Of a stretch of DNA of 38,329 nt, positions 6,988-14,901 are shown one piece after another (the stretch's first letter is position 1; every line of letters begins with the position of its first letter). Source of the stretch: Clostridiales bacterium (GTDB lineage Bacteria; Bacillota; Clostridia; Lachnospirales; WQUN01); the NCBI GenBank assembly GCA_031269465.1, contig JAISZB010000301.1, positions 1 to 38,329 of the forward strand. The letters run 5' to 3'. The position numbers and the translations under genes are program-made. The notes under the pieces are model-generated. The model was not told the DNA's origin and ran no database searches. It saw only the letters and a program-made list of their open reading frames with translations.

Positions 6988-8232
6988 ATGGATGAATATC
7001 TGCGCTTGCCTAAAGGCATGCATATACGCAAGGCTGATTGGCTGGCCCACGAAGCTGAGATACTGAAGCTGCACGCTCTCTATGGCAAATCCATCGGCTG
7101 TACTCCAATTAAGTACGCCCCTCTGGGGTTTAAAAGCACTTTTACTCGTGAGATCAACACCGCAAACGATAAAACCTACGAACTTGAAGATAGGGCGGGA
7201 AGGCAATTGGTTTTGTCTTGCGACTCCACGCCTTCTGTTCTGCGAGAATACGCTTTTAGGGCAAAATTCCAGCCTGAGCGGATTGCTTTTATCGCCCCCT
7301 TGTTCAGATATCGCAATGATAAAGCTCATAACCGCCATTTTACCCAAATAGGCTATTCGTTAATCAATGAAAAAGATCCCGATGAAGCGGTAGATTTTCA
7401 TATAATTCAGCTTCTTGTCGCCATGAAGAAATTGACTTCCAAGCTCGGCATAAAAACTGAAGCTCATTTCAACGATTTTAGCGCTTTCAGGCAAACAATA
7501 GCCCCATATATAGGTCAAGAAACGATAAATGAATTTATTCATAAATTTCAATTCTCTGACCCTGGCGCAAGAATTCAAATGTTAAAAAGCGCTATTAGCG
7601 ATGATGATGAGCGAAGGCTGGCTTGCGATTTATTTGAAAGCGGGGTTATTGAGATTGACGGAGGGAGCGGCGGAATAAAACTGCCCAAGGCGTATGAAAA
7701 GACATTACAGATGGGTAAGGCCATGCATGAATTTTTAAATGAACCCGTTTATTTTTGCCCCTCTGACTTGCACTGCATTGAAACTATTTGCGCTTATAGA
7801 GTGCGTCTAGTAAACTCTAAGGGAAAGGTCTCCGCTGAAGGAGGAAAATATTCGAATTACGCCAACCGCTTCAGCGGCGATATAAAGAGTTTTTGGAGCG
7901 TGGCCACTGGTGTGGAGCTGCTTGAACGTGAGGGTGCTTGGAACGCCTATTCTGAGCGGAATCAAATGGTTGCGCTCTACAATTTTGGAGTGACTGACGC
8001 TTTTCTGATGAAAATCATAAAAGCTTTTCAAGATACCGAATATATCATATCATACCAGGGAAACGTTAACGGCGTCTCAGTGGCTGTAAAATCAGCTCAT
8101 AGGAAAAACTACGCCTATTGCTTGATATTGGGCCAGGACGAGGAAGTTCAGAATCGTTTTAAGATGAAAAGAATGTCCGACAATGCGACAATGGAGTTTA
8201 TAGCAAATGATAATTGCATCTTGGAATGTTAA
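6988..8232 (+). CDS. HisRS/HisZ-like class II aminoacyl-tRNA synthetase paralogue
   Basis: A 414-residue protein from ATG 6988, which follows GGAAGG at 6975-6980; an in-frame upstream start would lie in the repeat. The catalytic-core layout is HisRS-like: YELEDRAGRQLVLSCDSTPS, then motif 2-like PLFRYRNDKAHNRHFTQIG, AEGGKYSNYANRF in place of GGGRYDGL, and KSFWSVATGVELLE like motif 3. The C-terminal part resembles the HisRS anticodon-binding fold (LILGQDEEVQNRFKMKRMSD). The histidine-specific RGLDYYTG motif is missing; the aligned region reads HCIETICAYRVRLV. It is therefore unlikely to make His-tRNA. It could be a HisZ-like regulatory subunit or an amino-acid-activating ligase of the cluster. 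The catalytic arginine of motif 2 (FRY) is kept. Its stop overlaps the next gene by 26 bp. Confidence 0.75.
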   Translation: MDEYLRLPKGMHIRKADWLAHEAEILKLHALYGKSIGCTPIKYAPLGFKSTFTREINTANDKTYELEDRAGRQLVLSCDSTPSVLREYAFRAKFQPERIAFIAPLFRYRNDKAHNRHFTQIGYSLINEKDPDEAVDFHIIQLLVAMKKLTSKLGIKTEAHFNDFSAFRQTIAPYIGQETINEFIHKFQFSDPGARIQMLKSAISDDDERRLACDLFESGVIEIDGGSGGIKLPKAYEKTLQMGKAMHEFLNEPVYFCPSDLHCIETICAYRVRLVNSKGKVSAEGGKYSNYANRFSGDIKSFWSVATGVELLEREGAWNAYSERNQMVALYNFGVTDAFLMKIIKAFQDTEYIISYQGNVNGVSVAVKSAHRKNYAYCLILGQDEEVQNRFKMKRMSDNATMEFIANDNCILEC

Positions 8233-8971
8233 TGGATTTCGCGCTCGAGCGCGAAATAAGAGCGGCTTAATGATGCTTCAGAAATTCAATCCTGATGTGA
8301 TTTGCCTTCAAGAAATAAAAATGTCCGGTCAAAGCATCTCTGAATTAGTTGATTATTTCGCAGGAGAATATCAGTGCGCGCATTCCCTTTCCTCCATCAA
8401 CGGTCGAAGCGGCGTATGCATCCTTTCAAAGATTCCATTTGCAGGGGCGCATGACTGCGTCGGCCTGCAGGAATTCGATGCTCAAGGGCGATTCCTCATG
8501 GTAGAGCTGGAAAATGGATTTCAGGTTGTCTGTTTGTACATGCCCCATGGAGGCAGGGACGGGAAGCAGATTCCCTTCAAATTATACGCATACGGCCGCA
8601 TAGAGCTCTTTATTAAAGAGCATTTGAAACGGGGCGTCATTTGCGCTGATTTCAATGTCGCGCACTCAAGCATCGACCTGGCTAGGCCAAGCCAGAATCA
8701 AAATAACACAATGTTTACAAAAGACGAAAGGCGCATGATTGATTCTCTTTTATCAAACGGCTTTGCGGATGCCTTTAGAATCCATACCTCTGAAGGAAAT
8801 CACTATTCCTGGTGGCCGTATAGCTTTTCCGCGTGGGAAAGAAATCTTGGATGGAGAATTGATTATATATTCGTGCAGCAACAACTAGTGAAATGCGTTA
8901 AGAATGTATCAATCATCCGAGAAATCAGATGTTCAGATCACAGTCCTGTTTTAATGGATTTGCAGGAGTGA
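8207..8971 (+). CDS. Exodeoxyribonuclease III / AP endonuclease family protein
   Basis: A 254-residue protein with all the ExoIII-type endonuclease/exonuclease/phosphatase motifs: WNVNGFRA near the N terminus (Asn metal ligand), VICLQEIK (Glu ligand), VCLYMPHGG, ADFNVAHSSIDLARP (catalytic Asp and Asn), TKDERRMIDSLLSNGFADAF, YSWWPYSFSAWERNLGWRID and SDHSPVLMD (catalytic His). ExoIII cleaves DNA at abasic sites and trims 3' ends. The length is normal and nothing looks inactivated. The 26-bp overlap with the synthetase paralogue means translational coupling, so it is a true member of the cluster. It might repair damage caused by the product, or act as a phosphatase/nuclease on a nucleotide intermediate; which one is not visible. 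Confidence 0.9.
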   Translation: MIIASWNVNGFRARARNKSGLMMLQKFNPDVICLQEIKMSGQSISELVDYFAGEYQCAHSLSSINGRSGVCILSKIPFAGAHDCVGLQEFDAQGRFLMVELENGFQVVCLYMPHGGRDGKQIPFKLYAYGRIELFIKEHLKRGVICADFNVAHSSIDLARPSQNQNNTMFTKDERRMIDSLLSNGFADAFRIHTSEGNHYSWWPYSFSAWERNLGWRIDYIFVQQQLVKCVKNVSIIREIRCSDHSPVLMDLQE

Positions 8972-9101
8972 ATATGCCGATTTGCAGTCAAATGCAACTA
9001 TACCGCTTTTCATCAAATGTTTCTTTTTTGGAGCTTGATTATCCATTGAAGCCTGTATAATCAAGCTCCAAAAAAGATAATTTTATATGAAAAGCAGTAT
9101 A
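8972..9101. repeat. Type II hairpin repeat with TATACTGCTTTTCAT ends, next to a type I end
   Basis: A type I end (TGCCGATTTGCAGTCAAATG) at about 8975-8995 is followed directly by a type II element, 8999-9101. It starts TATACCGCTTTTCATCAAATG and ends ATATGAAAAGCAGTATA, with inner arms GGAGCTTGATTATCCATTGA and TATAATCAAGCTCC. The element is bounded by TA at both ends. The nearest relative is 32923-33058. Confidence 0.75.
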
Positions 9102-9616
9102 TTTTGGACATAACCCCAGGAATGAAGCAAGCCGACTTAATCAGCGAGGCTTTTAAATTGCGGGCGGCTCTTTAAAGCCTTCGCGCCTATTTGCGGACAA
9201 GCCCCTGCTCTGTTTAGCATATGAAACTGCCTAGTGCATTTGACGGCAAATCGGCATAGCGGAATACCATGAATTTACGATTTTATAAAACTCCATTGGC
9301 TGGCGATAAACCTTTGCTCTATGCTGATTTTCATAGAAACCCCTATGAAGCTTCGCTTCACCACTAAGGATGAAAATATTAAGCCATTTGTGTGTTTGAG
9401 ACATGTACAATTGTCCATAAAATGTATTTAGTACTAAACTGCTTTTTTTTCAGCGAGTGCGAAATGCCGATCATCTGCATTTCGCACCACTCAATGGATA
9501 ATCAAGCTAAGTTGAATCTGATTAAAATCGGTATAAATGCCTGGCTGTACTCCAGCTTATTCTGAAAGAAAGGCGCTGATATCCTGCTATGATGGAAACT
9601 CTTAAAGGTAAATGCT
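9102..9616. other. Intergenic gap before the radical SAM gene
   Basis: The gap holds degenerate repeat pieces and no convincing gene. A 32-codon frame at 9270-9368 has no ribosome binding site and includes a CTGATTTTCATAGAAA motif also found near 21567, so it is probably repeat-derived. Whether the downstream genes share the first promoter or have their own is not clear from sequence. Confidence 0.45.
9432..9512. repeat. Type I hairpin repeat, partial
   Basis: Contains the core hairpin GTGCGAAATGC / GCATTTCGCAC (9457-9467 and 9477-9487) followed by CACTCAATGGATAATCAAGC. The outer arms are degenerate. Confidence 0.65.
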
Positions 9617-10735
9617 ATGGGTGAGCGATTCCGCTTTAAAATGGATCCTAAATTTATAGAATATTATGACAGAAGAATTCAACAGGTGTTTCTATATTTG
9701 ATCGACGAGTGCCAGTTGAACTGTGTGCAGTGCCTTTATAAACTAGAAAATAATTTTAACATCGGCCGCAACTGCATTGAAGTAGATCAAGCTTTATATT
9801 TGATCGAGGATTTTTATGAGCTTGGCGCAAGAAAGCTCACCCTTATGGGCGGAGAACCTACTCTTTATGGTTTGTCCAGCGGGAGGATCCCCTTGTTTCG
9901 GTTGATTGACAAGGCTAAAGATCTCGGGTATGAGTATGTGCGGATTGATACGAATGGACAATTTGAACGTTCATTGCTGAGTGAACCCGCTATGAGAAGG
10001 CTTGATGAAATCACATTCAGCCTGGATGGGCCCAGTGCCGAAATCAATGACATGCTGCGGGGCAAAGGCTCATTCGATAAAGCTGTAGATAATATACGAC
10101 GCGCTGTTGACGCAGGGTATAATGTTGATGTAACCTGCTGCATTCACAGGCAGCTGATTAAACGGGACGGCAATAATAGAATGCACATAGAGGAAATGGT
10201 TTACTTTGTCCATTCTCTCGGCATTATGAGGCTGAATTTTCACGACTTATTCAAGGGTGGCATCCCCCGCGATTATTGGACGGGGGATCTCGACATATCT
10301 GTCGATGAATGGTTTCATGTTTGGGCTGAGCTGCAAGCCAAAATTGAAAAAGGCGCGTTTCCTATACCAATTCGCATTCCCCAATCATTCGTAAGTGAAG
10401 AAGAATTTCAAGAAAATCCCGAATATTTTGGATATTGCTCAGTTAAAACCGCTGACCGGGCTCTAGTGCACCCCAATGGCATTATCCGGGCATGCTCGCT
10501 GATGATTGGAACGCCATATGGAATAGCGTCATATTTTGGCGATAGCATCGCATGGAACTATGGCTACACGAATGAGTCATTAGAGCATGTCTTTGACAAG
10601 TGCACAGCATGCACCAATCAGGCTAAAAACAGAAGTTACGGCTCATTTTTGCCTCTTTGCGTTTCATTCAAGCCCAGGCAAAATGAGTTTGTTTGGAACC
10701 TAAAGCTACGGTGGGAAAAGCGGGGGATAGAATGA
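9617..10735 (+). CDS. Radical SAM enzyme with C-terminal Cys cluster
   Basis: A 372-residue protein. The [4Fe-4S]-SAM motif is CQLNCVQC (Cx3Cx2C, about residues 32-39), followed by LTLMGGEPTLYG (SAM-binding GGE), RIDTNGQ and EITFSLDGPSAEINDMLRG, all typical of the MoaA/SPASM superfamily. The C-terminal third has further Cys in YCSVK, RACSL, KCTAC and PLCVSF, in the style of a shortened SPASM/twitch auxiliary-cluster domain. There is no N-terminal peptide-recognition (RRE-like) domain, so a peptide-crosslinking role is not favoured. Weak AAAGGT precedes ATG 9617; a second ATG (residue 9) is possible. It overlaps the kinase-like gene by ATGA, so the two are coupled. The substrate is unknown; a nucleotide or sugar is plausible from context. 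Confidence 0.85.
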   Translation: MGERFRFKMDPKFIEYYDRRIQQVFLYLIDECQLNCVQCLYKLENNFNIGRNCIEVDQALYLIEDFYELGARKLTLMGGEPTLYGLSSGRIPLFRLIDKAKDLGYEYVRIDTNGQFERSLLSEPAMRRLDEITFSLDGPSAEINDMLRGKGSFDKAVDNIRRAVDAGYNVDVTCCIHRQLIKRDGNNRMHIEEMVYFVHSLGIMRLNFHDLFKGGIPRDYWTGDLDISVDEWFHVWAELQAKIEKGAFPIPIRIPQSFVSEEEFQENPEYFGYCSVKTADRALVHPNGIIRACSLMIGTPYGIASYFGDSIAWNYGYTNESLEHVFDKCTACTNQAKNRSYGSFLPLCVSFKPRQNEFVWNLKLRWEKRGIE

Positions 10736-11379
10736 AATTCATCGTTTTGGAGGGTATAGACGGCAGCGGAAAAACTGCTGTTGCAAGCCTCCTCGCAAAT
10801 GATTTGCGAAAAAAGCGCGGCAAGAACGCCTGTTGCCTCAGCAAAAAAAGCACGGATGCTTTGACGCAGTTTCAATCTGACTTCATGAAATCAGTTCGGC
10901 ATGTCTTATGGGAGAGGAATTCGGACGAACCGATCGCTGAGGTCGATGAAAGCTCATGGATGTATTTGCATTTGCTCTGGTACCATATGATTGAGATGTT
11001 CATATTGCCTAAATACGCGTCTTATGATTATGCAGTTATGGATGGCTGGTTTTACAAGCCGCTTGCAAGAAATATCGTGAACAGGAAAAATGATGTCGAC
11101 TACACCCAAAGCTTGTTCAAAAAAATATGCCCCGGCGACTCAGTGTTTCTGCTGCGCGCCCAACCGGAGACTTGCTATTTGCGAAAAGGAGGAGCTAAGC
11201 CGTCCGAATGCGGAATCCATATGAATGGCTCTGTCCAGTCTAACGCAGCGTCTTTTTGCCATTATCAGCAGAATGTTTATGACGCGTACAGGTTATTGTC
11301 AAGAAAATTCCCAATGGTCGAGATTGACGCGGAGCCTTCCGCAGCCCAAGTCTCAAATTCAATATTAGAGCTGCTATGA
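10732..11379 (+). CDS. Thymidylate-kinase-like nucleotide kinase
   Basis: A 215-residue protein from ATG 10732, overlapping the radical SAM stop as ATGA and preceded by GGGGGA; a longer start at 10693 lies inside the upstream gene. The P-loop is FIVLEGIDGSGKT, typical of thymidylate kinases. The usual DR(Y/F) motif is replaced by MDGWFYKPLARN, so the Arg that orients the phosphates is missing or displaced. The LID region is diverged (RAQPETCYLRKGGAKPSECG). It is therefore more likely a specialised (deoxy)nucleotide or nucleoside kinase of the cluster than a housekeeping Tmk. It overlaps the first Dcd-like gene as ATGA. Confidence 0.8.
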   Translation: MKFIVLEGIDGSGKTAVASLLANDLRKKRGKNACCLSKKSTDALTQFQSDFMKSVRHVLWERNSDEPIAEVDESSWMYLHLLWYHMIEMFILPKYASYDYAVMDGWFYKPLARNIVNRKNDVDYTQSLFKKICPGDSVFLLRAQPETCYLRKGGAKPSECGIHMNGSVQSNAASFCHYQQNVYDAYRLLSRKFPMVEIDAEPSAAQVSNSILELL

Positions 11380-11897
11380 TTTTACACAGAGAAGTGATTG
11401 AATCAGAGGTTAAGACAGGGAGGATTGAAATCAATCCCTTCAAGCGCTATAGGCTCTTAGAAAACAGCTATGTCGTTACATTAGGCGAAGAGCTGCTCAT
11501 TTATACAGGAGACATCGTCGATACAGCTAAAGAGAACACCACTAGGAAAATCATTATAGGCCATTGCGGTTTTGTACTGGAAAAAGGGAAATTCTATGTG
11601 GGGCATATTGCTGAGTATATAGGCAGCGATTTTTACGTGCCTTTACTGCACGGCATATTAAGCGTTGCGCAATTAGGCTTATTTATCCATGTAACGGCAA
11701 ACCTCATTGATATCGGCAATCATTGCAACTTTTCCCTGCACCTTTTCGCAACTGAGAATATAGCTGTTCATCCCAGCATGGAAATAGCCCAGGTTTCTTT
11801 TTGGCTTCCCATCGGCGAAAAAAAGCTGTACAGCGGAAAATACAAAAATGTAAAAGGAGCGGCTGCGTCTCAAAGCTACAAGCACGCAGGAACGTAA
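11376..11897 (+). CDS. dCTP deaminase/dUTPase-fold protein 1, catalytic residues lost
   Basis: A 173-residue protein with the Dcd layout: MILHREVIESEVKTGRIEIN at the N terminus, LEKGKFYVGHIAEYIGSD, then GILSVAQLGLFIHVTANLID where Dcd has [20 protein letters not shown]. Compared with E. coli Dcd, Ser111 is Leu, Arg115 is Gln and Glu138 is His (SLHLFATEN). The C-terminal nucleotide-gate-like tail (SGKYKN) is kept. It should not deaminate dCTP by the known mechanism. It may be a structural partner of the middle paralogue, since Dcd enzymes form trimers with shared active sites, or may bind another nucleotide. It is coupled to the kinase gene by ATGA. Confidence 0.78.
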   Translation: MILHREVIESEVKTGRIEINPFKRYRLLENSYVVTLGEELLIYTGDIVDTAKENTTRKIIIGHCGFVLEKGKFYVGHIAEYIGSDFYVPLLHGILSVAQLGLFIHVTANLIDIGNHCNFSLHLFATENIAVHPSMEIAQVSFWLPIGEKKLYSGKYKNVKGAAASQSYKHAGT

Positions 11898-11901
11898 AGA
11901 T

Positions 11902-12420
11902 ATGATACTTACAGGGTCTGAAATAGAAAAGAATGTTCTGAGCGGGCGCATAATAATATCGCCTTTTAGCGCAGAGCAGCTAAATCCAAATAGCTATAAC
12001 TATCGGCTTGGAGACGCATACATAGAGTTAGATGACGTTTATCCCTATGACCTCGAAGAGCCAGACGCCATTCCGGATAAAAAAAGATTCGATGAAAGCG
12101 GCACTATATTGCATCCAGGCAAGCTGTATCTATCCTCAACAGCAGAAACTATCGGGAGCGAGGAATTCGTCACATCTTTGATAGGAAAAAGCTCAATGGG
12201 CAGGCTGGGGCTTTTTTTGCAGCTGTCCGCTGATTTGGGCCATCAAGGGGAGATCCATAAATGGACGTTGGAGTTGGCGCCTTGCATTCCAATCAAGGTA
12301 TATCCTCACATGAAAATCGGTCAAGTCACGTTTTGGAAGGTGAGCGGCGAAAGAATGCATTCCAAGGGATACTATAAGAATTATGACGCTCCAACGATAT
12401 CAAGGGGGCTGGCTACTTGA
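11902..12420 (+). CDS. dCTP deaminase family protein 2, catalytic residues kept
   Basis: A 172-residue protein with MILTGSEIEKNVLSGRIIIS, NPNSYNYRLGD, LHPGKLYLSSTAETIGSE, GKSSMGRLGLFLQLSADLG, KWTLELAPCIPIKVYPHMKI and GQVTFW, then the tail KGYYKNYDAPTISRG. It keeps Ser111 and Arg115 (GKSSMGR) and Glu138 (TLEL) of E. coli Dcd, and the tail that closes over the nucleotide. It is the only one of the three likely to deaminate or hydrolyse a (deoxy)cytidine nucleotide. Length is close to the ~190-residue family norm. It starts five bases after the first paralogue. Confidence 0.85.
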   Translation: MILTGSEIEKNVLSGRIIISPFSAEQLNPNSYNYRLGDAYIELDDVYPYDLEEPDAIPDKKRFDESGTILHPGKLYLSSTAETIGSEEFVTSLIGKSSMGRLGLFLQLSADLGHQGEIHKWTLELAPCIPIKVYPHMKIGQVTFWKVSGERMHSKGYYKNYDAPTISRGLAT

Positions 12421-12863
12421 TATTGAGCGGCAAGAAGCTGATTGAAGAGATGCAAAAAAACAAGATTATTATAACTCCCTTTAAGCCGGAGAATGTAAAT
12501 CCGAATAGTTACGACATCTCAATTGGCAGCGCTTTGAATTTCTATGAAAGCGATGCCGCACTTGAAGCAGGAGATGACTCAAAAGCCGTCAGAGTCAATA
12601 TCCCGGACAGCGGCATAGTACTGAAGAAGCATAAATTTTATTTTGCGGAATCGTTTGAAACAGTTATTAGCGACAACTATGTCCCCATGCTGCATAATCG
12701 ATCCGGGGTGGCTCGTAAAGGCCTATTCATTCACATTACCGCAGATTTATTGCAACTCCATCACAAGGGAACAATTAAATTGCAACTATACCCAGAATAT
12801 GACATTAAGATAAGCGCTTTCCAAAAAATCGCGCAAATCTCTTTTTGGGAAGTGTACAGATAA
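12417..12863 (+). CDS. dCTP deaminase/dUTPase-fold protein 3, catalytic Glu replaced
   Basis: A 148-residue protein using TTG 12417, which overlaps the TGA of the second paralogue. It has MILSGKKLIEEMQKNKIIIT, NVNPNSYDISIGSAL, HNRSGVARKGLFIHITADLL, then TIKLQLYPEYDIKISAFQKI and AQISFW. Ser111 and Arg115 equivalents are kept (NRSGVAR), but the catalytic Glu138 is Gln (KLQL), and the C-terminal nucleotide-closing tail is absent. It is probably non-catalytic and possibly a subunit of a mixed trimer. It is last in the cluster. Confidence 0.78.
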   Translation: MILSGKKLIEEMQKNKIIITPFKPENVNPNSYDISIGSALNFYESDAALEAGDDSKAVRVNIPDSGIVLKKHKFYFAESFETVISDNYVPMLHNRSGVARKGLFIHITADLLQLHHKGTIKLQLYPEYDIKISAFQKIAQISFWEVYR

Positions 12864-12901
12864 TTCTATTATTAATAGCATTTTTGAGCAATGCATTCAA
12901 A

Positions 12902-13020
12902 GGGGCTTGTTTTGGAGCTTGATTATACGCTTGCAAGGGGCGAAATGCCGATATAGCCATTTCTCGCCCCCTGTTTAATCAAGCTCCAGAACAGTCAGCT
13001 TAACATGCAAATCAGCATGC
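12902..13020. repeat. Type I hairpin repeat
   Basis: TTTTGGAGCTTGATTATACG and GTTTAATCAAGCTCCAGAAC arms enclose the core GGGGCGAAATGCCGATATAG; the right end carries GCAAATCAGCATGC. It lies just after the last Dcd-like gene and could serve as a transcript-end hairpin for the cluster. Nothing else coding is seen from 12864 to 13197; a weaker degenerate copy lies at about 13080-13185 (GGCGAAACGCCGATATCGGC). Confidence 0.75.
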
Positions 13021-13197
13021 ATAGAAGCATTAAATACTCTCATCTGAAATCCTGAGCTTTTCAAATCAGCATGTGCTGATGCGCAGGGCTTGACAGTCCG
13101 CTTTCAAGAGGCGAAACGCCGATATCGGCAAGAACTCGCTGGATGCCAAGCTCCACGGCCTGCATATCAGATTAGCTTAATCAGGCGAAATTGCTCC

Positions 13198-14337
13198 CTA
13201 GCTGTTTTTAAACTGAATGGGCTTCATATGCATGTATTTCTCAAAATTAGCGAAAAACTTATTGTAGTGGTTGTATCCAACCTCCAATGACACTTCTCCC
13301 AATGTCATATTGGAAGACTTAAGAAGCTCAGCCGCTTTTTCAATCCTCAACTTGTGCTGGTATTCGCTGATGCTGCAACCGTATTCTTTATGAAAGACCT
13401 TTCCCAAGTGCTCTGGATCTAGAAATACCATTTCAGCGAGCATGGTCACCGTTATCTCATCTTTAAAATGGGATGAGATGTACTTCTCTACCAAGCGGAG
13501 ATACCTTCTCGAGTTGTATTTGCGATCCTCTAAAAGCATTTTGATTGTCTGCAGGGAAATCCCCTCTATGTACTTCTTAAGCGCATCAAAGGAGCAGTTT
13601 CGCCCTTCTCCGGTTCTTGCCAAAAGAGGATCCAACTTGAGATTTCTCTCAAACGCAACGTGCAGCACGTGATAAACCGAACTGTTGATAATTATTTGGG
13701 CTTGAGGCAGACTTATGCTTGACGACCTGAAACGGAAGAAAATTTCAGTAATCAATTTTTTAGCCTCGACTGAGTCCATAAGCTGGACAGAAGCTTTCAA
13801 GCGCTCAGAGAATTCATCAGCAAAAGAATCTGAACGCTCCATCCAAAATACATCATTCTCTTTTTCAGCGCTCAGGCTCTTGTTTGGAGCTTTAATCTTA
13901 GAAGATGGCAAAGCTGCAGAATCATCTGGATTTCTCAGTATATCCGTCTGCAATAGGAACTCTTTATCCAAATCTTTTTTTACCGCGCGCAAGGCATCAG
14001 AAAATTCATCCGCGTCAAGAGGCTTGAGCAGATAGTGTTTCACATTAAGGCGAATAGCCGCCTGCGCGTATACAAACTCAGGATATCCGGAAAAAATTAT
14101 GCATTCTGTAGCCATGCTGGATTTTCGCAGCTCTTTTATAAGTTCCAACCCATTTTTGCTTGGCATGCGAATATCAGTGACAATAAGATGCGGACGCAGC
14201 AATTCAAGCCTGCCGAGAAGCTCATAGCCGTCAGACGCGTCGCCGCACAGTACAAATCCTAGATCATTCCATGATATCATCAGTTTCAGCCCTTCAATTA
14301 CAGAAGGCTCATCATCTACCAAAAAAGCTTTATACAT
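13198..14337 (-). CDS. YesN-type response regulator, AraC-family DNA-binding
   Basis: A 379-residue protein. It has a receiver domain (about 1-120) with acidic pair DDE, phospho-acceptor Asp55 in VTDIRMP, and Lys in LLKPLDA. A linker follows, then two helix-turn-helix motifs of the AraC type at the C terminus (TVTMLAEMVFLDPEHLGKVF and EVSLEVGYNHYNKFFANFEK). The start is preceded by GGGGGA. No kinase gene is directly attached; the nearest YesM-type kinase is the one at 14902-16737, separated by about 560 bp of repeats. It may be a second output for that kinase or an orphan. Target genes are probably the sugar importer and xylanases downstream. Confidence 0.9.
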   Translation of the reverse strand: MYKAFLVDDEPSVIEGLKLMISWNDLGFVLCGDASDGYELLGRLELLRPHLIVTDIRMPSKNGLELIKELRKSSMATECIIFSGYPEFVYAQAAIRLNVKHYLLKPLDADEFSDALRAVKKDLDKEFLLQTDILRNPDDSAALPSSKIKAPNKSLSAEKENDVFWMERSDSFADEFSERLKASVQLMDSVEAKKLITEIFFRFRSSSISLPQAQIIINSSVYHVLHVAFERNLKLDPLLARTGEGRNCSFDALKKYIEGISLQTIKMLLEDRKYNSRRYLRLVEKYISSHFKDEITVTMLAEMVFLDPEHLGKVFHKEYGCSISEYQHKLRIEKAAELLKSSNMTLGEVSLEVGYNHYNKFFANFEKYMHMKPIQFKNS

Positions 14338-14901
14338 TGGATTCCCCCTGCAGGCGATATTTAGCCTTATATCAGTATTTTGCCGCTGAGCCCTGAGACG
14401 GGCGGATCTGCATTGCAGTCAAGTGAAATTTGATTTTTCATCTGCAAATCAGCATATAAAACGCAAGGGGAAATTAAACTCCGTGGATTGACTGCGCGTC
14501 AATAAGTCATTGGCATATGCTGATTTGCACTTAAGGTTCCTTTTTTGCAGGCGGCTTTGCTCCGTCTAGCGTGCGAACATCGAAGCTTTCGCCTGATCGC
14601 CTCCCGAAGATGAACCCTTTTCGTCCGCCTGGCATTTGAACCCTGTCGAACAGCTAATAGCCATGCACATATTTGGGAGATTGATTCAGCCTCCCCTTTC
14701 AGCTTTTGTTGATGGCAGCTTTATGGAGCTGGCGGTTGCGCCTCCCTGCGGCCTTTCGCATGTAGATTGCATCCAATGGAATAGCTTTTGGATTTCCGCT
14801 AATGCATCTCGCGCCTGCCGCATGTTCTTTCTCCAAGCATCAGGACTTATTGCTAATCTCCTATGGGTTGATTGACAAAATAAGCCATTTTGCAGCTGAA
14901 G
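14338..14901. other. Intergenic gap with degenerate type I repeats
   Basis: 14400-14535 contains several repeat ends (CATCTGCAAATCAGCATATA, GGCATATGCTGATTTGCAC), and 14875-14905 a further fragment. The remaining 14540-14870 has an open frame on the plus strand (14636-14875) with no ribosome binding site and no recognisable product. Confidence 0.5.

Noticed and set aside
9617..10735. Radical SAM enzyme as the sactisynthase for the peptide at 468-587
   Set aside because: It is 9 kb away on the other strand, lacks an N-terminal peptide-recognition domain, is shorter than ThnB-type enzymes and is tightly coupled to nucleotide-type genes.
14636..14875. 79-codon plus-strand frame between regulator and kinase genes
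   Set aside because: No ribosome binding site, no recognisable family, and repeat ends lie on both sides.
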